Below are positions 9,356-17,723 of a stretch of DNA of 50,240 nt, one piece after another. The stretch spans positions 1-50,240 of the forward strand of contig CACNFB010000006.1 in assembly GCA_902619665.1 (NCBI GenBank). The letters are read 5' to 3'. The notes beneath the pieces were generated by a model. That model saw nothing but the letters and a program-made list of their open reading frames with translations, made no database searches and was not told the DNA's origin. Within the stretch, counting starts at the first letter, position 1, and each line of letters opens with the position of its first letter. Origin of the DNA: an uncultured Pelagibacteraceae bacterium. GTDB taxonomy: Bacteria > Pseudomonadota > Alphaproteobacteria > Pelagibacterales > Pelagibacteraceae. The translations under genes were made by a program, and so were the position numbers.

Positions 9356-10566
9356 GCTTAAAAGATATTAAAAAAGAATTTCCTATCTTTAGTAATAAAA
9401 TACAAAACAATGATCTTGTATATTTAGACAGTGCAAATTCCTCACAAAAACCCCAAGTAGTTGTAGACAGAATTTATGATTTCTATACTAAAGAATTCTC
9501 AAATGTTGGAAGAAGTATCCATTATCTAGCTGTTGCAGCTACTAATTTGTACGAGAATACAAGAACTTTAGTTCAAAAATATATTAATGCAAAAGATAAA
9601 AACGAAATAGTCTTTACTAAAGGCGCGACAGAGGCAATCAATTTAGTTGCCAATACATTTGGTCAAAAATATTTAAAAGAGGGTGATGAAGTTCTTCTTA
9701 CAGAATTAGAACATCACTCAAACTATGTGCCTTGGCATTACCTTAGAAAATCAAAGGGTGTCAATATTAAATTTGCAGAAATGGATGAAAATGGTGATGT
9801 AACTTTAGAAACAATTGAAAAAAATATTACTGATAAGACAAAAATTATAGCTATCACTCACCTTTCAAACGTGACAGGTGCAATATTACCTGTAAAAGAA
9901 ATTACAAAATTAGCACACTCCAAAAATATTCCAGTGTTAATTGATGGATGTCAAGGAGCACCTCATTTAAAGCTTGATATGCAAGATCTTGATTGTGATT
10001 TTTATGCAATCTCTTGTCACAAAATGTATGGACCTACAGGATTAGGTATTTTGTACGCGAAAAAAAAATGGTTAGAAGAATTACCTCCGTATCAAGGTGG
10101 TGGTGGAATGATAAGAGAAGTCAAAAAAGAAGGAATTACATTTGGGGAATTACCAAATAAATATGAAGCTGGAACAATGGCGACCGCTCAAGTAATTGCA
10201 TTTGGAGAATCTATTAAGTTTATAAATAAAATTGGAATTGAAAATATTGAGAAACATGAGCGGGAACTAACTGTTTATGGTGAGGAAGTATTAAGAAAAA
10301 ATAATTCTGTAAAACTTATTGGAAACCCTAAAGATAAAGGTTCAGTATTATCATTCACTTTAGACGGTGTTCATCCTCATGATATTGCAACTATTCTTGA
10401 TGAAGATGGTGTTGCAATTAGAGCTGGCCATCATTGTTGTCAGATTTTGCATGAGAAACTTGGTTTATCAGCAACAGCGAGAGCCTCATTAGGAGTATAC
10501 AATACTAAAGAAGATTTAGATCAACTTAATGAATCATTAAAAAAGTGTAAAAAAATATTTAGCTAA
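9352..10566 (+). CDS. sufS: Cysteine desulfurase SufS
   Basis: A 404-residue PLP-dependent group II cysteine desulfurase that takes sulfur from L-cysteine and passes it as persulfide to SufU. The PLP lysine lies in SCHKMYGPTG (about residue 225), EHHSNYVPW and DGCQGAPH supply cofactor contacts, and the catalytic Cys is in RAGHHCCQ near residue 363. The tandem CC is a small variation on the usual HHC-A/T-Q. Length matches SufS (about 405). The start overlaps sufD by 4 bases. No sufE is present; the sulfur acceptor is likely the SufU encoded next. Confidence 0.97.
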   Translation: MSLKDIKKEFPIFSNKIQNNDLVYLDSANSSQKPQVVVDRIYDFYTKEFSNVGRSIHYLAVAATNLYENTRTLVQKYINAKDKNEIVFTKGATEAINLVANTFGQKYLKEGDEVLLTELEHHSNYVPWHYLRKSKGVNIKFAEMDENGDVTLETIEKNITDKTKIIAITHLSNVTGAILPVKEITKLAHSKNIPVLIDGCQGAPHLKLDMQDLDCDFYAISCHKMYGPTGLGILYAKKKWLEELPPYQGGGGMIREVKKEGITFGELPNKYEAGTMATAQVIAFGESIKFINKIGIENIEKHERELTVYGEEVLRKNNSVKLIGNPKDKGSVLSFTLDGVHPHDIATILDEDGVAIRAGHHCCQILHEKLGLSATARASLGVYNTKEDLDQLNESLKKCKKIFS

Positions 10567-10568
10567 CA

Positions 10569-11039
10569 ATGGACTTAAAAGAGCTTTATCAAGAAATAAT
10601 TTTAGATCACGGAAAGAACCCGAGGAATTTAGGTAAATTTGAAAATTTTAATAAAGATGCTGAGGGTTATAATCCTTTATGCGGGGACAAAGTTCACGTT
10701 TATTTAAAATTAAATGAAGATAAAGAAATTGAAGATATATCTTTTGAAGGACATGGCTGTGCAATTTCAATGGCATCAGCATCAATAATGACTGAATTAA
10801 TGAAAGATAAAAAAAATCCTGAGGTAAAAGAAATCTTAAATGATTTTTTAGATATGATTAAACAAAGTCCTGAATTAAAATCTCAATTAATCAAAGAGGA
10901 CGAAAAAACTAAGCTAATGTCACTATCAGGAGTTAAACGATACCCAATGAGAGTAAAGTGTGCTACTATAGCCTGGCATGCTTTAGCTTCGGCTATGAAT
11001 TATAAAAAAGATGAAAATAATAGTGAGAAATTTATTTAA
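10569..11039 (+). CDS. sufU: SufU-type sulfur transfer/scaffold protein
   Basis: A 156-residue member of the SufU/IscU fold. The three conserved Cys lie in NPLCGD, GHGCAISMASAS and RVKCATIAWHAL. An Asp follows the first Cys, it lacks the IscU LPPVK motif, and it has a longer stretch between the second and third Cys (about residues 75-125), all features of SufU. In firmicutes SufU is a zinc-dependent sulfur acceptor for SufS, and the same role is inferred here because sufS lies directly upstream and no sufE is present. It begins 2 bases after sufS and ends 2 bases before sufT. Confidence 0.93.
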   Translation: MDLKELYQEIILDHGKNPRNLGKFENFNKDAEGYNPLCGDKVHVYLKLNEDKEIEDISFEGHGCAISMASASIMTELMKDKKNPEVKEILNDFLDMIKQSPELKSQLIKEDEKTKLMSLSGVKRYPMRVKCATIAWHALASAMNYKKDENNSEKFI

Positions 11040-11041
11040 TT

Positions 11042-11341
11042 ATGGAACTTAAAGAAAAAATTATAGGGGAGATCAAAAAAATCTACGATCCTGAAATACC
11101 AGTCAATATTTATGATCTTGGTTTAATTTACGATGTAAAAGTGGATGATAAAAATAATGTAGATGTAAAAATGACACTTACTACCCCTAACTGTCCAGTA
11201 GCAGAAAGTTTACCGATGGAAGTTGAAAACACAGTTAAAGAAGTTAAAGAAGTAAATAAAGTAAACTTAGAGTTGGTATGGGATCCACCTTGGGACAAAT
11301 CAATGATTACAGAGGCAGGAAAATTAGAGTTAAATCTATGA
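11042..11341 (+). CDS. sufT: SufT (MIP18/DUF59 family) Fe-S maturation protein
   Basis: A 99-residue DUF59 protein with the conserved DPEIPVNIYDLGLIYDV start, the Thr/Cys motif TTPNCPVAESLP and a hydrophobic end including WDPPWDKSMIT. SufT proteins help mature Fe-S enzymes, particularly under high demand, and are common in Suf operons. It starts 2 bases after sufU and its TGA at 11339-11341 overlaps the sufA ATG at 11338, giving the ATGA junction. Confidence 0.93.
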   Translation: MELKEKIIGEIKKIYDPEIPVNIYDLGLIYDVKVDDKNNVDVKMTLTTPNCPVAESLPMEVENTVKEVKEVNKVNLELVWDPPWDKSMITEAGKLELNL

Positions 11342-11667
11342 CACAAGTAATTAAATTAAGCGATAAAGCAGCTGATAGAATAAAAGAAATACTTTCAGAA
11401 AATAAAGATTCATTAGGTGTAAGGATTGGCGTAAAGAGTGGTGGTTGTGCAGGAATGTCTTACATCATGGAATATGCCAAAGCTCAGCAACCAAATGATG
11501 AATTAATAGAAGATAAAGGTGTTAAAGTTTTTATAGACCCGAGTGCAATAATGTATCTTCTTGGAACAGAAATGGACTACAAAGTCGAGGAATTCTCATC
11601 TTCATTCGTATTCAATAATCCAAACGAAACTGAACGTTGTGGATGTGGCGAGTCTTTTAAAATATAA
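11338..11667 (+). CDS. sufA: A-type Fe-S carrier SufA/IscA
   Basis: A 109-residue A-type carrier that hands assembled clusters to apo-proteins. The three conserved Cys lie in GGCAGMSYI and in the C-terminal CGCGESF. I use the ATG at 11338 rather than an earlier in-frame ATG at 11278, because the conserved sequence begins there (TQVIKLSDKAADRI), it gives the family's usual length (about 107-110), and the earlier start would lie wholly within sufT. Last gene of the suf operon; glnA converges 5 bases downstream and no terminator hairpin is visible between them. Confidence 0.94.
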   Translation: MTQVIKLSDKAADRIKEILSENKDSLGVRIGVKSGGCAGMSYIMEYAKAQQPNDELIEDKGVKVFIDPSAIMYLLGTEMDYKVEEFSSSFVFNNPNETERCGCGESFKI

Positions 11668-11672
11668 TTAAA

Positions 11673-13079
11673 TTAACAACTGTAATACATCTCAAATTCA
11701 ATTGGATGTGGAGTATGTTCAAAATTATGAACCTCTTCCATCTTCAATGAAATGTATGCATCAATCTGGTCGTCTGTGAAAACACCACCTTCAGTTAAGA
11801 ATTTTCTATCCTTATCTAAACTCTCCATTGCTTCTCTTAAAGAACCACAGACAGTTGGGATTTTACTTACTTCCTCCTCTGATAATGCATAAAGGTCTTT
11901 ATCAAAAGATTTACCAGGATTAATTTTATTCTTAATTCCATCTAACCCAGCCATTAACATTGCAGCAAAAGTTAAGTAAGGATTTCCAGCTGCATCACCA
12001 AATCTGATTTCACATCTTGCAGCTTTTTTACTTAATGTTATTGGTATTCTGCATGAAGCTGATCTATTTCTTGCAGAATAAGCTAATAATACTGGTGCTT
12101 CAAATCCAGGAATTAATCTCTTATAACTATTAGTTGTTGCGTTAGAAAATGCGTTGATTGCTTTAGCGTGTTTTAAAATTCCACCAATATAATTCAAAGC
12201 AAGATCCGAAAGTCCAGCATATTTATCTCCTGAAAATAATGCTTTATCACCTTTCCATATAGATTGGTGTACGTGCATTCCAGAACCATTATCACCTTTA
12301 ACTGGTTTAGGCATAAATGTAGCTGTTTTACCAAATGAGTGAGATACCATGTGAACAGCATACTTATAAAGTTGCAAATTATCTGCTTGATCTACAAGTG
12401 TTCCAAAGTACATACCTAATTCGTGTTGGCTTGGTGCCACTTCATGGTGATGTTTTTCAACTTTAATACCCATGTCTTTCATAGCTTTTAAATATTCACT
12501 TCTCATATCTTGAGCACTATCAACTGGTGGCACTGGGAAATATCCGCCCTTAATACCAGGTCTGTGACCCATGTTTCCATTATCATAGTCTTTACCTGTA
12601 TTGTAAGGTCCTTCAGTACTATCTATTTTAAAACCTGTTTCATTCATGTCATTTTTAAACTTAACGTCATCAAATACAAAAAATTCTGCCTCTGGACCAA
12701 AAAATGCTTTATCGCCAATACCTGATTTTTTTAAATAGGCTTCGGCTTTTTTTGCTGTACCTCTTGGATCTCTTTCATACGGATCTTTTTTAATTGCATC
12801 TAAAATATCGCAAAAAATATTTAGAGTATTATGAGATGTAAAAGGATCTACAATTGCTCTTGATAAATCTGGTTTCAAGATCATGTCAGACTCGTTAATT
12901 GCTTTCCAACCTGCAATTGATGAACCATCAAAAAATATTCCTTCTTCTAACATATCGCCATCCACTACTTTGGCATCCATAGTAACATGTTGAAGTTTTC
13001 CTCGAGGATCAGTAAATCTTAGATCTACATATTCTATTTCTTTATCTTTAATTGTTTTAAGTACGTTATTTGCGCTCAT
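11673..13079 (-). CDS. glnA: Glutamine synthetase, type I
   Basis: A 468-residue GSI that forms glutamine from glutamate, ammonia and ATP, the main ammonium-assimilation step. Visible motifs are DGSSIAGW near residue 53, the ATP/metal segment [21 protein letters not shown], the glycine-rich [14 protein letters not shown], and NRSASCRIP. The adenylylation tyrosine is present in [11 protein letters not shown] (near residue 400, equivalent to Tyr397 of enterobacterial GlnA), so control by GlnE-type adenylylation is possible. Length equals the family norm (about 469). It converges on sufA and is divergent from the YbaK-like gene across 139 bases that hold an inverted repeat. Confidence 0.97.
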   Translation of the reverse strand: MSANNVLKTIKDKEIEYVDLRFTDPRGKLQHVTMDAKVVDGDMLEEGIFFDGSSIAGWKAINESDMILKPDLSRAIVDPFTSHNTLNIFCDILDAIKKDPYERDPRGTAKKAEAYLKKSGIGDKAFFGPEAEFFVFDDVKFKNDMNETGFKIDSTEGPYNTGKDYDNGNMGHRPGIKGGYFPVPPVDSAQDMRSEYLKAMKDMGIKVEKHHHEVAPSQHELGMYFGTLVDQADNLQLYKYAVHMVSHSFGKTATFMPKPVKGDNGSGMHVHQSIWKGDKALFSGDKYAGLSDLALNYIGGILKHAKAINAFSNATTNSYKRLIPGFEAPVLLAYSARNRSASCRIPITLSKKAARCEIRFGDAAGNPYLTFAAMLMAGLDGIKNKINPGKSFDKDLYALSEEEVSKIPTVCGSLREAMESLDKDRKFLTEGGVFTDDQIDAYISLKMEEVHNFEHTPHPIEFEMYYSC

Positions 13080-13150
13080 AATGTTATCTCCAAATTTTCT
13101 GGATTAGTATCAAAAATAATTATAACTTAATCCTGATATAAATTAATATC

Positions 13151-13173
13151 TCCTATGTCATTTAAGCATAGGA
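13151..13173. promoter_or_regulatory. Inverted repeat in the glnA upstream region
   Basis: TCCTATG at 13151-13157 and CATAGGA at 13167-13173 form a perfect 7-base inverted repeat with a 9-base spacer, in the 139-base gap between divergent glnA and the ybaK-like gene. A weaker pair GATAT/ATATC lies at about 13135-13150. No T-run follows in either direction, so a dimeric-regulator operator is more likely than a terminator. I see no sigma-54 -24/-12 element and no NtrC-type TGCACC/GGTGCA pair. Confidence 0.4.
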
Positions 13174-13218
13174 TTAAACATGAGAAATTACTTTTTTGCA
13201 AACAATCAAGGGTTGTAA

Positions 13219-13701
13219 ATGAATTCAATTTTATCTAATGAGGCAGTTATTAGAGTTCAAAAGGTTCTTAATGAATTTAACGACAATATTAAAATTATTA
13301 TTTTGGAAAATACAGCAAGAACAGCAAAAGATGCTGCTCATGCACTTAATTGTGAAATTGGGGCTATAGTTAAAAGTTTACTTTTAAAAGCTGATGGTGG
13401 ATTTATTTTATGTTTGATACCTGGCGATAAGAAATGCTCGTTAAATAAATTAAAAAAAATTATTTCAAAAAAAGATGTTTGTATGGCTGATGCAGATCAA
13501 GTCAAAGAAAACACAGGTTTTAGTATTGGAGGTGTTTCACCGGTAGGTCATTTAAAAAAAATTGACGTTTTAGTCGACAAAACATTTGATAGATTTAAAG
13601 ATGTTTTTGCTGCCGCAGGCCATCCAAATAGTATTTTTAAAATAAGTAACTTAGATCTTTTAAAAATTACAAATGGTAAAACTTTGGATATTTCAGAATG
13701 A
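13219..13701 (+). CDS. YbaK/ProX-type aminoacyl-tRNA deacylase
   Basis: A 160-residue free-standing editing domain of the YbaK/EbsC family, which hydrolyses mischarged Cys- or Ala-tRNA-Pro. The conserved lysine is in EIGAIVKSLLLK (about residues 48-59), and GFSIGGVSPVGH (about 96-107) is the family's glycine-rich substrate loop. AAGHPNSIFKIS near the end is also characteristic. Which mischarged tRNA it edits cannot be told from sequence. The TGA overlaps the start of the following transporter as ATGA, so the two are co-translated. Confidence 0.92.
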   Translation: MNSILSNEAVIRVQKVLNEFNDNIKIIILENTARTAKDAAHALNCEIGAIVKSLLLKADGGFILCLIPGDKKCSLNKLKKIISKKDVCMADADQVKENTGFSIGGVSPVGHLKKIDVLVDKTFDRFKDVFAAAGHPNSIFKISNLDLLKITNGKTLDISE

Positions 13702-14591
13702 GACAGCCCAATTTAATTGACTATTCTTTACTTGTTTTTTTAGCTGTAATTTGGGCTTCAGCTTTTTTTAATATTAAAATTGCAACAGAGTCTTTTGGAC
13801 CAATAACCATTGCTTTTATTAGAGTTTTTCTAGGCTCAATTCCATTACTTATTTTATGTAATATTAAAAATATTAAAATTGAAGCGTTTTCAAAAGATTG
13901 GCTTTGGTTTGCATCTATTGGATTTGTAAATCTTGTATTACCCTTTTTTTTAATTGCTTATGGAGTTAAGCAAGTTCAGAGTAATTTAGCAGCAATATTA
14001 ATGTCAACTTCACCTTTAACTTCAACACTATTGGCTCATGTATTCATAAAAAATGAGAAAATAAATCTCTTAAAAATTATTGGTGTTTCCGTTGGTTTTG
14101 CAGGCATTGTTTATCTATTTTCTGATGATTTTTTAATTAATGAAAACAACATCTTTTCAGCATTTTGTATATTAATGGGATCTTTAGGCTACGTTATTGG
14201 GGGTATTTTAACTCTAAAAATAAGCAAAAAGAAAAACGAGAATGTTACAGCGTCCATTTTAATTTGGGCTACACTAATTCTATTACCGATATGTTTTATT
14301 TTAGAAAAACCTTGGAATTATAATCCGTCGGTTAACTCACTTATTTCAATAATTTACTTAGGTTTAATTACAACAGGTTTGGCATGGGTTTTAAGGTTTA
14401 AAGTTTTAAAAGAGAATGGTTTAGTATTTCAGTCTCAAGTGGCTTATTTAATTCCAATTTTTGGAGTTGTTTTGGGGTACATTTTTTTAGGAGAAATTAT
14501 TACAGATAAAGTAATTATAGCATTAGTTGCAATTATCCTTGGAATATATCTTGTAAAAAAATCTACTAAAAGAATTCCAATTAAAGTTTAA
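13698..14591 (+). CDS. EamA/DMT-family transporter 1
   Basis: A 297-residue inner-membrane protein with about ten hydrophobic segments in two EamA repeats (roughly residues 10-140 and 150-290). AVIWASAFFNIKIA is the typical first-helix motif and FIRVFLGSIPLL the second. Members export amino acids or other small metabolites; the substrate is unknown. It is translationally coupled to the YbaK-like gene and followed 65 bases later by a second EamA transporter that is related but far from identical. Confidence 0.92.
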   Translation: MRQPNLIDYSLLVFLAVIWASAFFNIKIATESFGPITIAFIRVFLGSIPLLILCNIKNIKIEAFSKDWLWFASIGFVNLVLPFFLIAYGVKQVQSNLAAILMSTSPLTSTLLAHVFIKNEKINLLKIIGVSVGFAGIVYLFSDDFLINENNIFSAFCILMGSLGYVIGGILTLKISKKKNENVTASILIWATLILLPICFILEKPWNYNPSVNSLISIIYLGLITTGLAWVLRFKVLKENGLVFQSQVAYLIPIFGVVLGYIFLGEIITDKVIIALVAIILGIYLVKKSTKRIPIKV

Positions 14592-14624
14592 TTTTAAATT
14601 TGATTCAACTTTAGGTTTTTCTGT

Positions 14625-14640
14625 GGTTTCACGTGAAATT
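14625..14640. promoter_or_regulatory. parS-like palindrome
   Basis: The 16 bases here match the widely conserved ParB-binding site parS (TGTTTCACGTGAAACA) at 13 positions, including a perfect 12-base palindrome TTTCACGTGAAA at 14627-14638. The mismatches are all in the outer bases. It lies in the 65-base gap between the two EamA genes. It may be a true parS, a degenerate one, or an operator for another regulator using a CACGTG core. Confidence 0.5.
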
Positions 14641-14656
14641 GATATAACTTGATTAA

Positions 14657-15511
14657 ATGAAAAATAGTTTATCTTTTGCGTTTATCTTTTTATGGTCATC
14701 AGCTTTTGTTACAACTAAACCCATAGTTGATAACAGTGATCCATTTTCTGCATTAGCTTTTAGGTTTCTTATAGTGGCCATTGGTTTTTTGGTTTATGCA
14801 AAATATAAAAAAATTTCTCTATCATTAGAGAGAAAAGAATTATCCCATTCAATTTTAAGTGGAGTTTTGTTTCATGGAATTTATTTGGGTGGTGTTTTTT
14901 ACTCAGTCTCCCTCGGTATCCCAACAGGGATAACTGCTCTTATAGTTACAATGCAACCAATACTAACAAACGCATTAGCTGGACCAATTTTAAATGAAAA
15001 AGTTGGCTGGAGACAGTGGGTTGGAGTAATACTTGGATTTACTGGGGCTGCAATAGTTCTAGGTTTTGATCTTGGAGAAAGTTTACCCTTTGTAGGTATC
15101 ATAGCGTCATTTATAGCCTTGGCATCTATTACATCTGCAACTTTGTTACAAAAGAAATTTGGAGGAAATGTTCCATTACCAGTAAGCAACATGTATCAAG
15201 CTGCGGGAGGATGCATGTTTCATATTTTAATAGTTATTTTTTTTGCCGATGCATTTATTAATTTTAACAAAACTTTTTTAATAGCAATGAGCCATCAAAT
15301 ATTTTTAGTATCCTTTGGTGCTTTTACGATTTTAATGTATTTGATAAAAAATAATTCAGCGAGTAAAACTGTAACAATCTTTTTCCTAATTCCAGCAACA
15401 ACAGCAATTATTGCTTGGATATTTTTGAATGAACAACTTTCTAATCTAGATATTTTTGGATTTGTGGTCGCATCTCTTGGCGTTTACTTAGCTACAAGAA
15501 AAACCAGTTAA
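14657..15511 (+). CDS. EamA/DMT-family transporter 2
   Basis: A 284-residue polytopic inner-membrane protein with two EamA repeats (about residues 5-130 and 140-280). The first helix reads FAFIFLWSSAFVTTKP and the second repeat starts with VGIIASFIALASITSATLLQKK. It is a drug/metabolite exporter of unknown substrate, related in fold to the transporter just upstream but with a different motif set. It may form a unit with that gene, although the intervening gap contains a parS-like palindrome and possibly its own promoter. Confidence 0.92.
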   Translation: MKNSLSFAFIFLWSSAFVTTKPIVDNSDPFSALAFRFLIVAIGFLVYAKYKKISLSLERKELSHSILSGVLFHGIYLGGVFYSVSLGIPTGITALIVTMQPILTNALAGPILNEKVGWRQWVGVILGFTGAAIVLGFDLGESLPFVGIIASFIALASITSATLLQKKFGGNVPLPVSNMYQAAGGCMFHILIVIFFADAFINFNKTFLIAMSHQIFLVSFGAFTILMYLIKNNSASKTVTIFFLIPATTAIIAWIFLNEQLSNLDIFGFVVASLGVYLATRKTS

Positions 15512-15613
15512 AAACTTAGAAGTTAAGCCCAATATTTCTACAACTTAAAATTGAAAATAAAATTGCTCGTTTACAGAGTGTCCAAAAAGAGTTTTAATTA
15601 GGATTATATAAAT

Positions 15614-17314
15614 ATGGCTAAGACTAAAAAAGCTATTAAAAGAAGAAGAAAGAAAACAAAAAAGTCGATTAAAAGAAAGAAAAAACTTAAAAGCGGAACG
15701 ACAAGGAAACTTTCTAAATCATTAAAAAAAGCTAAGTCGAAGTCAAAAAAGCGTAAAACAAATGGAGGAAAAATGAGTGCAGAAATGAAATTGTCTTCTG
15801 TTCTAGATACATCTCATTTGAAGGTCAAATTTCCGTTTAAAGCTAAATACGGAAACTACATTAACGGTAAATTTGTAGAGCCTAAATCTGGAAAGTATTT
15901 TGACAATACTTCTCCGATTTCAAATGAAAAAATCTGTGCAGTTGCAAGATCAAATGAAAAAGACGTGGATGCAGCATTAGATGCAGCTCACGCAGCTTTT
16001 CCGTCTTGGGGTAAAACTTCAATTACGGAAAGATCTAACATGTTACTTAAAGTAGCTGATGCGATTGAGAAAAACTTAAATACATTAGCTGTAGCAGAGT
16101 GTTTAGATAATGGTAAGCCAATCAGAGAATGTATGGCTGCAGACTTACCTTTAGTGATCGATCACTGGAGATATTTTGCAGGTGTAATTAGAGCTGAAGA
16201 AGGTTCAATTGCTGAAATTAGCAGCGGTGAATATTCTTACCATATACCTGAGCCACTAGGTGTAGTTGGACAAATTATACCTTGGAACTTCCCTTTACTA
16301 ATGGCAACTTGGAAACTTGCTCCAGCATTAGCAGCTGGTAACTGTGTGGTATTAAAACCTGCAGAGCAAACTCCAGCTTCGATCATGGTATTGATGGAAC
16401 TTATTGGTGATATATTACCTCCAGGTGTAGTTAACATTGTAAGCGGTTTTGGTTTAGAAGCTGGTAAACCTTTAGCATCTTCTAAAAGAATAAGAAAAGT
16501 TGCTTTCACTGGTGAAACAACAACTGGTAGATTGATAATGCAATACGCATCACAAAACTTAATTCCAATTACATTAGAATTAGGTGGTAAATCTCCTAAC
16601 ATTTATTTTGAAGACGTTATGGATAAAGACGATGACTTCTTCGACAAATGTCTAGAAGGTTTTGCGATGTTTACATTAAACCAAGGAGAAGTTTGTACTT
16701 GTCCAAGTAGAGCGTTAGTACAAGAGTCTATCTATGACAAGTTCATGGAAAGAGCTGTTGCAAGAACTAAAGCAGTTAAACAAGACAATCCTTTAAAAAT
16801 GGAAACAATGATTGGTGCGCAAGCTTCATTAGAACAAATGGAAAAAATCAAATCTTATCTAGATTTAGGTAAGAAAGAAGGTGCCAAAGTTCTATGTGGA
16901 GGAAATGTTGCTAAAATCAATAGTGGTTTAGAAAAAGGAAACTACATTGAGCCAACTATTTTCGAAGGTAAAAACGACATGAGAATATTCCAAGAAGAAA
17001 TTTTTGGACCTGTTGTTTCTGTAACTAAATTTAAAGATGAGAAAGAAGCATTAGAAATTGCTAATGACACTCTTTATGGTTTAGGTGCAGGAGTATGGAC
17101 TAGAAATGGTAATCGTGCGTTTAGAATGGGTAGAGAAATCCAAGCTGGTAGAGTTTGGACAAACTGCTATCACGCATATCCAGCTCATGCTGCTTTCGGT
17201 GGATACAAACAATCTGGTATCGGAAGAGAAACACATAAAATGATGCTTAACCACTACAGACAAGTGAAGAACTTACACGTGTCTTACAGTGAAAAGAAAT
17301 TAGGCTTCTTTTAA
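15614..17314 (+). CDS. NAD-dependent aldehyde dehydrogenase (ExaC/AldB/AcoD type) with basic N-terminal tail
   Basis: A 566-residue aldehyde dehydrogenase. From residue 54 on it is a full-length [24 protein letters not shown] for cofactor binding, [11 protein letters not shown], the catalytic Glu in [10 protein letters not shown], the catalytic Cys in [12 protein letters not shown], and the subgroup end [20 protein letters not shown] with final KKLGFF. This end is typical of acetaldehyde dehydrogenases ExaC/AldB/AcoD, which oxidise acetaldehyde to acetate. Residues 1-53 are extraordinary: 29 Lys/Arg, no acidic residue, rich in Ser/Thr. An internal ATG at 15773 has GGAGG at 15764-15768 and would give a normal-length enzyme, so the true start is uncertain or both are used. 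The DUF779 partner follows. Confidence 0.93.
   Translation: MAKTKKAIKRRRKKTKKSIKRKKKLKSGTTRKLSKSLKKAKSKSKKRKTNGGKMSAEMKLSSVLDTSHLKVKFPFKAKYGNYINGKFVEPKSGKYFDNTSPISNEKICAVARSNEKDVDAALDAAHAAFPSWGKTSITERSNMLLKVADAIEKNLNTLAVAECLDNGKPIRECMAADLPLVIDHWRYFAGVIRAEEGSIAEISSGEYSYHIPEPLGVVGQIIPWNFPLLMATWKLAPALAAGNCVVLKPAEQTPASIMVLMELIGDILPPGVVNIVSGFGLEAGKPLASSKRIRKVAFTGETTTGRLIMQYASQNLIPITLELGGKSPNIYFEDVMDKDDDFFDKCLEGFAMFTLNQGEVCTCPSRALVQESIYDKFMERAVARTKAVKQDNPLKMETMIGAQASLEQMEKIKSYLDLGKKEGAKVLCGGNVAKINSGLEKGNYIEPTIFEGKNDMRIFQEEIFGPVVSVTKFKDEKEALEIANDTLYGLGAGVWTRNGNRAFRMGREIQAGRVWTNCYHAYPAHAAFGGYKQSGIGRETHKMMLNHYRQVKNLHVSYSEKKLGFF
15764..15775 (+). promoter_or_regulatory. Strong internal ribosome binding site and ATG in the aldehyde dehydrogenase gene
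   Basis: GGAGG at 15764-15768 sits 4 bases before an in-frame ATG at 15773-15775 (residue 54 of the long form). This is among the best Shine-Dalgarno matches in the window, where most genes have weak ones. The annotated first ATG at 15614 has only a weaker AGGAT about 10 bases upstream. Initiation here would yield an ALDH of ordinary length without the basic tail. The GGAGG also encodes part of Asn-Gly-Gly, so chance is possible. Confidence 0.55.
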
Positions 17315-17331
17315 ACAATAATTAATATATA

Positions 17332-17357
17332 ATGGCCCGTGAGGAATCGCGGGCCAT
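17332..17357 (+). terminator. GC-rich hairpin between aldehyde dehydrogenase and DUF779 genes
   Basis: ATGGCCCG (17332-17339) and CGGGCCAT (17350-17357) form a perfect 8-base stem with a 10-base loop, followed by ATTTTAT. In DNA this AT-rich the stem is conspicuous. It lies 18 bases after the ALDH stop, in the position of an intrinsic terminator or processing hairpin that would lower expression of the downstream DUF779 gene. The T-run is short and broken, so partial termination is more likely than complete. Confidence 0.7.
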
Positions 17358-17364
17358 ATTTTAT

Positions 17365-17715
17365 ATGAAAGTAAAAGCTACAGAATCTGCATTAAAACTA
17401 CTTGAAGATATTAAAGCTCAACATGGTGATGAGCTTTTATTTCATCAATCAGGCGGATGTTGCGATGGAAGTGCTCCAATGTGCTATCCTAGGAAAGAAT
17501 ATTTAGTAGGTAATAGCGATGTTAAACTTGGAGAAATTGGTGGTGTTCCTTTTTATATGAATGACGATCAATATGAAAAATGGAAACACACTGATTTAAC
17601 TATCGATGCTGTACAAGGTATTGGTGGAATGTTCTCTCTTGATAACGGAACAGGTCGCAGATTCCTGACAAAATCAGAAATCTGCTTAGTCGTCGATAAC
17701 GACAAAAAAAATTAA
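17365..17715 (+). CDS. DUF779 family protein (acetaldehyde dehydrogenase partner)
   Basis: A 116-residue protein with the DUF779 signature QSGGCCDGSAPMCYP (Cys-rich, about residues 26-40), GGVPFYMNDDQYEKWKHTDL and the end GRRFLTKSEICLV. The three clustered Cys suggest metal or redox chemistry, but no activity is established to my knowledge. The family is repeatedly found next to ExaC/AcoD-type aldehyde dehydrogenases, exactly as here. I start it at the ATG at 17365: an earlier in-frame ATG at 17332 would put 11 poorly conserved residues inside the hairpin at 17332-17357. It converges with the GYD gene, 8 bases apart. Confidence 0.9.
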   Translation: MKVKATESALKLLEDIKAQHGDELLFHQSGGCCDGSAPMCYPRKEYLVGNSDVKLGEIGGVPFYMNDDQYEKWKHTDLTIDAVQGIGGMFSLDNGTGRRFLTKSEICLVVDNDKKN

Positions 17716-17723
17716 TTAATCTT

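Noticed and set aside
11278..11337. Longer start for sufA at ATG 11278
   Set aside because: The added residues are sufT coding sequence in another frame, unlike any A-type carrier N-terminus; the ATGA junction at 11338 gives the family length.
13080..13218. A glnA-type glutamine riboswitch or other leader RNA before glnA
   Set aside because: Only one short inverted repeat without the conserved three-way junction pattern is seen, and the gap is shared with a divergent gene.
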